From contig JAXDDX010000183.1 in NCBI GenBank assembly GCA_034670405.1, forward strand, positions 618,501-682,500: a DNA stretch of 64,000 bases, given 5' to 3'. This document shows, piece after piece, positions 52,486-64,000 of this stretch. The position numbers were made by a program, and so were the translations under genes. Position 1 is the first letter of the stretch. Each line of letters starts with the position of its first letter. The notes under the pieces were generated by a model. It ran no database searches and was not told where the DNA came from. It saw nothing but the letters and a program-made list of their open reading frames with translations. This DNA comes from Hoplostethus atlanticus. Taxonomy: Eukaryota > Chordata > Actinopteri > Trachichthyiformes > Trachichthyidae.

Positions 52486-52621
52486 CAGGGAGAGAGAGAG
52501 AGAGGTCTATCCATAGTGTAAACAGCGCTGGTATCCTGTGACCGATAAATCAGACACAGTCTTGTGTAACAGTAGTGGTTGAATGAAGTGTGTGTGTGTG
52601 AAGGATCGTTTAAATTCACCG

Positions 52622-52852
52622 TTCTACAAAAATCACACTACCACATTGTCCTCCCTCCTCCATTTCCCCTCTGCTTTCCACAGTCGTTTAAGTTAAAGCA
52701 GTGCACCGAGTTACTGGGAGATTGGCCCATTGGTCAGCGATGAGAACATAGACACCGAACCTTCATCACAAAATAACTCCAAGAATGCACTGCGCATCAC
52801 AGATTGATGATATAGAACAGTGTAATAGTATCTGAGTGTGGAATTTTCCTCC
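52622..52852 (-). repeat. Right arm of inverted-repeat pair (R1 family head)
   Basis: Reverse complement of 51593-51825 with scattered differences and one short deletion. The spacer of about 796 bp (51826-52621) contains GT arrays at about 52312-52332 and 52450-52484, and no recognisable coding sequence. Confidence 0.8.
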
Positions 52853-53174
52853 ATGCGTACATTATGTTGAGTGATAGCAGGCCACTAACACCTCAAAAGT
52901 GAGAAAATGAGAACTTGTTGCAGCTCTAAAGCTAAATGAAAACTAATCTTAAATAGTACTATAAATAACTGTAATACAATATAACAATATAAACAAGATA
53001 CACAAGATACAGTGCAGTAGGAGGATACAATGCAGTTGGATACAATATAAATGCAATACAGATATATATATACTATATAAAATGTGTGCAAAGAATGTGC
53101 AAAGTCTGTGAGTTCATGATATTTCATTTTTAAAATGTATGAATTTACAGGTGATACAATAAAAAGTGCATCGA

Positions 53175-53462
53175 ACCTCGCGTAGAAGGTGGAGTGATGG
53201 GAGCGATGTGTCAGCTGTGGAGATTTCCGCAGGCCTCACCTTGGTGCCTGTGATAGCCTGCAGACCCTGCCACATGTGTCTGTGCCAATGTACTGGCTCT
53301 CTAGCCTGGTCCTGTATTCCCTTTTGGCTGATTTGATGGCTTCTTCTAGTGAGTATCTGCTTCGCATGTAGAGCTCTGTGTCGCCCGACTTGAAAGCAGA
53401 CCTCCTTTCTTTCACTTTGCTGATGATGGTTCTGTTCATCCAGGTTTCTACCAGTGACACAT
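53175..53462 (-). pseudogene. LINE (L2/CR1-like) pol relic
   Basis: One minus-strand frame reads ETWMNRTIISKVKERRSAFK, SGDTELY and IKSAKREYRTRLE. The next frame continues HMWQGLQAITG and ends TADTSLP. This matches the linker between endonuclease and reverse transcriptase in fish L2/CR1-like elements, where WMN..V..L.R.R..AF.SGD and RMWQGIQAITxYK occur in that order. A frameshift separates the halves and both flanks are lost. The sequence just right of it (53465-53690) has open frames but I do not recognise it. Confidence 0.65.
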
Positions 53463-54511
53463 GGATGATTTTGGTGTCTCAACAGTCAAACAGTATAAGT
53501 TCATCAACAAACCAATAGGTGATGAGTTTGGACAAGCAGAGTATACAGAATAGACACAATAAGGAACTCTTTGGTGGGACATCTGGTGTAAAGGAGGAGT
53601 AAGGGACCACAGGACGCCAACACTGCACACTCACAGCCACAGCATCTGGAAACAGATAGGAGACACACCAATACACACCTATACATTAAGGTGACCAGAT
53701 TTCTGAAATGAAAACCGGGGACATTTCCAGTTCGGCGGTCAATATATCATTAAAATATGCAATGTTATTATCTATGAAATAAAAAAGGGGGACAATTCCA
53801 GTTTCATGTATTTTGACCACTGTTGTACTGTCAGACATCCCAAGTTGACAGAACTGATTTCAGGGAGATTTGGGCAAGGTTTCAGGGAGACGCGCCGGAC
53901 TCGCGCTGCAATCACAATTATGAGAGAACTACTCCAATATTCTTATCATTACCTCAATTACTCCTGATTAGGGGATCATAAGACACAAATCACTTACTCA
54001 TTCTCTGTGTGACTGATGAAATCTCTCTGTTCCTGATGTTTGATCCTGATGACACTACAAAAATAAGAATTACTTATAATATATTATATGCCTACCATCC
54101 ATGTTAGCAGCCATTTTGTTGTCAGTGCACTTTAATTTTATAATCCATAACGGCTATTGTTTCCCCTTTATGCCTATTAACTTAAAAGAACCTTGACTGA
54201 ACTTTAAACCAACCAGGCCTAATACTCACGGCTTTCTGGTCTCTCACTTAGTCTACTGTGTCTTTAGTGCATCACCCTCTTCTTTTCACCATCTTCCACC
54301 GGCAATACTGCAATCACAAGAAAACTACACCACTATTCTAATCAACCTGCCTTAGTAACGCGGTCCCGCGTACTATCCCGTCCAGTATCAAAGAATTGAC
54401 TGATGTCCTAAGTGCTCTCCCTACGTTTAGCCTCCCTAACGTGCTGTTGTCCCTGCATAAAGAACAACACAGCAGCCTATAGCCTGGTAATCTAATCATA
54501 TCACACATACC

Positions 54512-55284
54512 CAGGGGTTAAAGTGGGATTTGGCAGGTGGGGGAACCCTAAGATCCGGTGTAGCGGTGCAGCGGGGAAAAATGACTCACCTCATAATAAT
54601 TATTGTTTATTTATTATTTATTTAAGACATTTGATGAATCAGATAACTTTAACAACACATAGTGTACACAGTGTTTCCGACAGAATTAGATTCTATTTGT
54701 GGTGGTAGCTGACCGGTTGGGGGGGCACCCACACACTTTCTTAAATTAATTATTAAATAATACTATATATAAGGTGCTCCACTGTAAATATTTAATTGCC
54801 AAGTACTTTGTGACAAATAACAATATTTACCGCCTTATACTCGTTTGTTACTTTCAGTAACAGTTCCACCTCGACGTCCGTCCAAACAAAGACACCTCTG
54901 CTCTTACTTTTCGCCATTGCTGTTCTTCATAACGGTATTTTCTGCAACTAAGCAGAGCAGACAATCTGCTTCCTGTTTACACCGGCACGCGCATGCCCAG
55001 TGTAGGTGAATGGTAACGTGATATGCGTTTTTATGGACGGAGATAATTTCTGAAACGGTGCTATTTGGACCGAGATCATTTTAGTTTAAAAAAAACCCGA
55101 AACGTATTATTGTGGATGTAGCCTCAGAGAGGAGGGGCAGCTGGAAGGAACGCCAGGCTGCAGCACACGAAAATGAACTCGCTTGACATTATTATGTATG
55201 AAACTGCCAATCAGATTTATCTACTTATTAATCGAAGGTGCCGGAACGCCATTCCGGATTCGTTCCGGCCCACTTTAACCCCTG
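54512..55284 (+). mobile_element. Non-autonomous hAT-type DNA transposon, 773 bp
   Basis: Terminal inverted repeats CAGGGGTTAAAGTGGG and CCCACTTTAACCCCTG are perfect over 16 bp. They are flanked by an exact 8-bp duplication CACATACC (54504-54511 and 55285-55292). The CAGGG start and 8-bp target duplication are hallmarks of the hAT superfamily. No transposase frame is present, so it must have moved with an enzyme supplied elsewhere. Intact termini and duplication suggest a fairly recent insertion. Confidence 0.9.
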
Positions 55285-56055
55285 CACATACCCACTGACA
55301 TGTAGATTTACAGACAAAAACGTTTTAGATAAATTATATTGACATTGGCTAATTTAAGCCTCCCTCTGTACTAACGGGCTGCTTTGCAATGTGTATCGCT
55401 ACCTAGGCTAGTTTACACTGAGTTTACCTCAACATATCTTTTGCAGTCATTTAAACCTCCGCCCGCGACTGAAAAGCTAGAATTGCACACAGTGCGGTGT
55501 GCCATACTCTGGACTCTGGAGTAGGGACGTTCCGGGAGACTATGGTGCAGGCCGACTTTGTAAAAATTGGGTACCAACCGGTAGGCTCTGCTGCCCCATC
55601 TTTCTTGCCTTGTAAAATATTATTTCACTTTGCCGTCTGTTTTTAACGCACAGTTAAAAACGGACAGAGTTAACCTCGGGGAAATGTAATATCAATAACA
55701 ATATCAATATCAAAAATAGCCACAAGCAGCGATTTGCGGGTTCAAACCATTTTGTTACTGCAAGTGATAGAAGAAGATAAATTCCACAAATAAATATATG
55801 CACTTAACTTTATGTTTAAGTAAGCAAAATCGTGTTTTTGGGCCTTAATTACAGCGCTACCATCTGGCCGATTGGGCTCATGTTTCTTGGGAAGCATTTG
55901 CACATTATTTCCAGTTATTGGGCCAAGTTTCATGGTTTTAGCTCATTCCAGCTCACAATTTGAGACACGGCATAAGATAACAAAGAGGCGGAGAGCAGAG
56001 CTCCCATGCTGCTCAAGGTAAACAAACAAGCTTGACGCCGTAATTTACTGTAACC

Positions 56056-56193
56056 ATGGTGGCCGCTCCAAAACCAACACTGAGACCGTACATGTTTGAG
56101 CCGGAGTCTGACCCAGAATGGGAAGAGGCAGCTGAGCGGTTCCACTCAGGAGAACCCAGCAGAATGTTTCTCAATGATAACAACTCCATGTAA
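56056..56193 (+). CDS. Short frame resembling the P2X7-like C-terminal (PYMFEPE) family N-terminus
   Basis: A 45-codon frame starts in a strong context (ACCATGG). It reads MVAAPKPTLRPYMFEPESDP, then acidic residues. The RPYMFEPESD motif opens a large family of fish and invertebrate proteins annotated as P2X purinoceptor 7-like, whose cysteine-rich WCxCGxC part would come later. That part is not seen here. A possible donor (GTAATA) overlaps the stop at about 56190, so this could be a first exon. It lies inside a repeat-framed block, so it may equally be a relic carried by an element. The family link is from memory. Confidence 0.35.
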   Translation: MVAAPKPTLRPYMFEPESDPEWEEAAERFHSGEPSRMFLNDNNSM

Positions 56194-56680
56194 TATTGTA
56201 CTTTCGTGCCTTAATTATGTTTGTGTGTATGTGGGTGTGTGAGCGACGCTCTCTGCTGTAGTTGGTCTGTTTATGGCTCATGTCCATAAACTTACTAAAT
56301 ACAACTTGCAGACAAGCTAGGATTGACAATTTTGTTGAGCTAGTTAGCCAATATATTATTGGATGCAATCTATTTGCATCCAAACAGCGCAGCGCAAATA
56401 ATCATAAGAGGCGATTGTACTAATGGTGGCTAAAGTTTACCCAGCTGGACACGTTCGACAGACTTATAAAACAGACACTGGTCCCAACAAATAACTTCAA
56501 GACGAGTCCTGACTCCAACAAATAACTTTAAAAGATATGTCCTGACTCCAGCTTTAGTTTTCTTACTTCTTCCACACCCAACAAGCCCGTAGCTAGCCCC
56601 GCTAGCTCGTTAGCTAACCAGCAGTCGAATATACTAACCAGACTAACTTTAAAATAATATCAAAACATGGTGACACTTAC

Positions 56681-56813
56681 AGATTCCAAGTTTGCAGATG
56701 GATCACGAATTGCTCCATCTTTAAGCTTCAATTTAGATGCTAATCCTGCTGTGAATGGGCCCTCCTTGCTCAAGCAGTCCGACACGTGATTATCACACAC
56801 ATACAAATATGAG
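56681..56813 (-). pseudogene. THAP-like zinc finger, C-terminal half exon
   Basis: The minus strand encodes 44 codons with YVCDNHVSDCLSKEGPF and GLASKLKLKDGAIRDPSAN. CDNH fits the CxxH of the C2CH THAP DNA-binding domain, and LKLKDGAIRDPSAN fits the end of the domain (LKLKDGAVPTIRDP in many fish THAP proteins). Compared with that pattern the AVP proline and about two neighbours are missing, which argues for decay. Splice signals frame it: GTAAGT after the last codon and TTAG before the first, with a branch-point-like CTAAC upstream. The first half with the two cysteines was not found. THAP domains occur both in host genes and in P-element/Kolobok-type transposases. Confidence 0.42.
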
Positions 56814-58679
56814 CTAACTAACCGAGTTCACCAATTAGTTAGCATACCTGACGTCACTACTACACGTAAATATATCGGTGCACACCGTGAAGAGTCAATT
56901 TTTACTTCATATGTTGTTTTAGTTATGAAAACATGTTGAAACAACTTTGTAGTTCACATTTGTAATGTAGTTCAGTTGATTTGAGCTCAACGTTACGAGA
57001 TATTAGTCTTTACTAGCATGCGGTACTAGCCTAGATGAAACACATTTAGATTGGAAGTTGAGAATACCGACTCGGAATTATCAATTTCCGAGTACAATAG
57101 AATGCACCATAAGCAACGGCTTGTGCCGCTGCCGGTAGCTGCATTTTGAGATGGGGTAAATGGGAGTGGTTGTTCACCTGGGGGTGGGCATGCTCTGAGA
57201 GGGGTTGGATTAGTGGCCTGTTATGACGTCTAAACAGGGGACTTTTCAAAATGGCCTGTTTTTTGGACCTTTTTTTGAAAAAGGAAACAGAAAAAGGGGG
57301 GGACTTCCAGATTTCACATTTTTTCGGCTACTAAAGTCAATGGTAACATGTGGAACATGTATAAGGGCCAGGAATAAGCCGTTTTCCATAATAGATTGCG
57401 TTTAAAAATAAACCCCCCAGAAAAATACTATACTGTAAGCCCATTTGAAAAAGATTTGTGGCGCTCCCTATTGTACAATTTTAAGATCATTTTAACAAAC
57501 TTAGTTCAACATAAAGTCTACTAAGTTTTGTGATGATTGCACAAACTCATTGATTTATGGCACAATTTGCGTCAGGCCCACCCCCTATTGGTCAATTTCA
57601 AAAACATTTTGGGGACATGTTTCAACAGCTTAATTAAAAATGTCCACCAAGTTTGGTGATATTTGGACAAAGTGTCATTGAGTTAAGGCCAAATTTTTCA
57701 GGGTATGTTTCAGGTACTTATTTGGACATATCCTGCAAGTTGTGATGATTGGCCCAACGGTTGTTGACTTTGGTCTATTTATGTGCTGAGCCATGCCCTT
57801 TTGAAGTTCATTGGTCAATATCTTGAAAACTAAATAAGATATCAGCAAGCTTTATATAACTTTTGATAAGCTTGGTCCAATAATGATCCATGTAAAATGT
57901 GTTTTTCAAAAAATTCAAAATGGCGGAAAATCTAGTCAGGCGGACTTTAGTGGTTCTTGAGGCTTTTTTGTAGAGCACATTGAGCTGGATTTGTGTGTCA
58001 AATTTCAAGTCAATCGGAGTCACGGTGTGAGGGGCGTGGCCTTTCCAAAAATTGCGTTTTTGGGCCTTAATTACAGCGCCACCATCTGGCCGATTGGGCT
58101 CATGTTTCTTGGGAAGCATTTGCACATCATTTCCAGTTATTGGGCCAAGTTTCATGGTTTTAGCTCATTCCAGCTCACGGCAATTTGCGACGCAGCATTC
58201 TACCCCTTTGGGTTTTGAACCCTAATGATGCAGTTACTATGTGGTTTATTTATTTGTTTGGTCCTTTAAAGATGTATTGTAGTTCACGCTTTAAACCTGT
58301 CTTGATTTATCATGCACTGCGAGTGATTTCTGTATATCTAATACACACGTGCACTTTTGTGCACGTAGATTGCAGAGAGGTCTTGGCTGCCATTGTGAAC
58401 ACATCCTTCCACTTTGATTATTGTAGTATTGCAGTAAGTCCTGAATGAAATGGTTGATTGTAAGGTCTTTGGGGAAGCTAAGAAGAGGCTAAGCTAGCAT
58501 GTCTGCATCATCACCAGCTAACACACCAGTACCACAATGACTTGAAATGCGTTGTGCAATACATACTTGCACATACTTTTATGTATGTTTTATGTATATA
58601 CTAGACATATAAAAATGTTCTGCTCAACCTCCCAGAAGAATTAACCAATTAAAACTGCTAATGAATGATTCCACACACG

Positions 58680-59032
58680 GCAGAAACCTTGTGCGCTCTT
58701 TATTCGGGGCATCTCAAAGTAATTAGGTGATGAGCTGGATGGTGGGAGTAATATAAGAGCTTTATCTCCTGGTGCAAATTTTCTCAGCTGCTGTTGTACA
58801 GGCGTTGTTGCCTGTGCCAACAGCCCATGGGAGTGGAGTTTTGCTCTCAGATCAAGAGAATTTTCATTTTTGCTGGTGCTTGGACCTTCCCTCCCAGTTA
58901 TTATTAACCAGGTCCAAAGCACCCTTTCCAGCCACACAGTAACTCGATGAGGGGGCACCATCGGACCGTCTGCCTGGAGACATTACACACTGATTGAATG
59001 TCCAACAATCCGTACAGGTCCTGCAGTGTATG
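58680..59032 (-). pseudogene. Ty3/gypsy integrase relic, C-terminal part
   Basis: The minus strand begins with LQDLYGLLDIQSV, continues after a stop with QADGPM, and ends with QQQLRKFAPGDKALILLP. These fit the end of the integrase catalytic core and the GDKVLVLLP motif of the C-terminal domain in gypsy elements. The middle is frame-broken and shortened. It is one half of a gene cut by the solo LTR at 59033-60081. Confidence 0.72.
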
Positions 59033-60081
59033 TGTAACCGGGTGGGGGACATATTCATTCGGTTTGTTCCTCTAGAGCCACCATACCTGACTACCTAGAC
59101 TCCGCCCTGGCACTTCCTGAGTCCTTTGTTCTGGTGTGCTATAAATAGCGACTAGGCAGCAAACTCTGTGCTTGTAGTCTGGTCTGGTACCCTGGGTGGC
59201 TGTATGGTGTGCTTGGGAGCTTCTTTCGAGAGTTGGGTTGCTGAAGGTATATTGGCCTTCCTGTATTAGACGACCGTTCTTGACCTATCATCAGAGGCAT
59301 GGCTGCTGGACAAACAGAGAAAACCACTTGCCACTGCTGCTTTGTCTATTCACAGATACTGTATTAGTAGTGTGGCCCACTGTGTTTTAGCTTACCCTGT
59401 CCTTTTACTGTTCCTGGTACCTGCTGTTTTGTTGTTTTTGTTTGTTTGCCCATTTTTTGTTGTGGTGTTCCTGACCTCCCAGCCCCTTGCTAACACTGTT
59501 TGTCCCCCCCTTTCCCGAAGGTTTCTCTGGAGTGGGTGGTGGTGACGTTCCTGGGGGTCGATGCCTGGATTCTGGTTAGCCTCACCCTTCCCCCGCACTG
59601 AGTGTCGACGTTGCCTTGGTGTGGTATATAATTCTATTGTAGAGCGCTTGCTTCTTGGGTGTATGTGCCTTAGGCACCTTAATAAGTGTGGTGTGGCTTT
59701 GCGGCGTGGGGTGGGGCTCCTCCAGTGGTGTTGACCTCCTTGTTATGTCTCTACCCCCATTCCAGGGTAGGTATCAATAGCAGTGTAGGCAGGCAACTGT
59801 TGGTATTAGTCAGGCTCACTCCTACCATCCTTAGTCTCTTTTAAATGTTGTGAATAAATGATTGTATTTTAAGACTTGAGCAGCAATGGTGTAAAGAAAA
59901 GGATAAATAAACTTGTTAAAGGTTGAAGTTCGTTTCTGTCCTTTTTTTTACAAGCTCACTTGTGTTTAAGGGGAACCCTCTGGCGTTATTGGACTTATCT
60001 ATAGTATGTCTTAGGGTGGAAGGCCCTAGGTGGCGTTGTCTGTAGCACTTTAGCTTTCTGTACCGGCTTTGGCCGGTCACA
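59033..60081 (+). mobile_element. Solo LTR, 1,049 bp, inserted in the integrase relic
   Basis: Starts TGTAACCGG and ends CCGGTCACA, inverted termini with one mismatch over 9 bp. Flanks are TATG on the left and AATG on the right, a short target duplication with one change. Promoter and polyadenylation signals are in the right order: TATAAATA at 59140-59147, AATAAA at 59853-59858 and again at 59906-59911. The DNA on its two sides belongs to one interrupted integrase gene in the opposite orientation, which proves it is an insertion. No internal coding region remains. Confidence 0.8.
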
Positions 60082-60270
60082 AATGTGACATAAATGATGA
60101 GCCCTGGTCAGTCAGAAACTCTTTTGGCCCAATGAGGTCCGTGCCAATTCTTTCAAAGGGAACCTGAATCGATGGAAGGGGACACAACGGCGCTTTTGGG
60201 GTGCACCAAGAAAATCTGTTCCTTGAAATGACCCTTGTGCACATGCAAGTAAAAATAGGTCTGGGCTTTA
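60082..60270 (-). pseudogene. Ty3/gypsy integrase relic, N-terminal part
   Basis: The minus strand reads APLCPLPSIQVPFERIGTDL followed by IGP, then directly KEFLTDQGSSFMSH. In gypsy integrases these are the start of the catalytic core (PFERI..DLIGP, first catalytic Asp) and the region around the second Asp (FLTDQGSSF). Some 50 residues that normally lie between them are missing. So this copy has an internal deletion as well as the LTR insertion. Sequence further right (60270-60300) is no longer recognisable. Confidence 0.75.
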
Positions 60271-60299
60271 GAGGGTTAAATAACACTTCTACTGTTATT

Positions 60300-63271
<2,972 letters not shown>

Positions 63272-64000
63272 ATATTGCTTCATCATCCATCTTCCCCCAG
63301 ATATAAATGCTTGTGTTGGGGCCCGGTAGGGGTGGCGCCGCTAACGAGGCTGACCGGGGTGATAGATAGAGCTTTAATTCAGAGGAGGAATTGAACCGCG
63401 GGGCCCCGGGAAACATTAGTTAGGCAGCGCGACACACCCTCGCCATCCATCTACGCATCGCTCGTCCTTCCTTTTAACCTGTCTTCCCTTCCACTCCGCC
63501 ACCTCGCTGTACCATTCGTCAGGCGCCGCGTCCCCCATCCTCATCATCCATCCGCTGCTTTGGTTCCTGTTTCCGGGGCCAGCCTCTCCTACCAATCCAT
63601 CTCCTACTCCTCAATGTTGGAACTGTCCTCTTCGGACTGTGATTGGACCGTCTTCTTCTTCTTCTTCTTCTTCACCATCAACACTGTGACACATTTTTTT
63701 ACTATCCTTACATTTAGCTTAGAATCTATCCTGGGAAAATATTTTTTCAGGTTCACAATTTATGATTAAATTGTCCAAAGGCAATGTGAACGACATTTGT
63801 GATGTTTTCTGTCTCTTCAAAGAGGCAAGTTATGTTGCGGCATCGCAAAAAAAACAGAAAGGCAAAACACAATTTCACATAAACGATTGTGTTTATATCT
63901 GGACTTTAATTATATGATCATATTAATTGTAATTACAGCAATCCCCATTCATCACCCCGCATCAACGTTCTCGCTGTCTATCTCTACTCTCTCCATCCTC

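Larger units (their letters stand above)
55715..58225 (+). repeat. Repeat-framed block, class unknown
   Basis: A block of about 150 bp is repeated directly at 55830-55960 and 58048-58180: GGGCCTTAATTACAGCGC, CATCTGGCCGATTGGGCTCA, TTGGGAAGCATTTGCACAT, and CAAGTTTCATGGTTTTAGCT. The outer ends carry GGGTTCAAACC (about 55738) and the inverted GGTTTTGAACCCT (about 58211). The right part (57.4-58.2 kb) is built of degenerate units around AAGTTTGGTGAT..TTGG. I know this kind of sequence as a widespread fish repeat but cannot name its class. Confidence 0.55.

Noticed and set aside
53465-53700. Minus-strand frames next to the LINE relic
   Set aside because: They do not match the endonuclease that should precede the linker and have no other recognisable domain.
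53690-53740. TTAAGGTGACCAG...CCGGGGACA looks like one end of a DNA transposon
   Set aside because: The matching inverted end was not found to the right, so no element could be delimited.

Overview
This is non-coding-rich nuclear DNA from a vertebrate, almost certainly a ray-finned (teleost) fish. There are no bacterial-style operons, and nearly every longer open frame is a translated microsatellite. The DNA is packed with CA/GT, GA/CT and tetranucleotide arrays. It also holds teleost-type mobile-element relics: a tRNA-derived SINE, LINE reverse-transcriptase fragments, Ty3/gypsy integrase pieces, two solo LTRs and a hAT-type non-autonomous element. I cannot name the species.

The one gene I can place with confidence is the 5' end of a Par-3 polarity gene, closest to PARD3B, on the minus strand. 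Coding exon 1 (19663-19779) and exon 2 (10729-10830) both have consensus splice sites and join in phase 0. They encode the first 73 residues, most of the N-terminal oligomerisation domain. Intron 1 is 8.8 kb, and everything left of 10729 is intron 2, because no later exon was found. The promoter is probably in the CpG-richer stretch around 20.4-20.96 kb. A minimal ATG-TAA upstream frame sits 15 nt before the start codon.

From about 21 kb to 64 kb I see no certain host gene. Main contents: a frame-broken LINE reverse-transcriptase relic (24.95-25.86 kb); a 580-bp solo LTR (27.2 kb); a tandem duplication carrying a C tract in one copy and a CT tract in the other (29.8-30.1 kb); two clean hairpins (35.65 and 36.92 kb); purine-skewed blocks (40.5-42 kb); an array of nine CACATGTG palindromes (50.46-50.72 kb); an inverted-repeat pair (51.6/52.85 kb); a LINE relic (53.2-53.46 kb); a 773-bp hAT-type element with perfect terminal inverted repeats and target-site duplication (54.5 kb); a repeat-framed block at 55.7-58.2 kb with a THAP-like exon and a short PYMFEPE-type frame; and a gypsy integrase relic split by a 1,049-bp solo LTR (58.7-60.3 kb).

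Apart from the Par-3 exons the window is best read as gene-flanking DNA shaped by repeated mobile-element insertion and microsatellite growth. The least explained items are the CACATGTG array, the THAP-like exon inside a repeat-framed block, the inverted-repeat pair and the 16-bp perfect hairpin. I did not find a clear new biological system.
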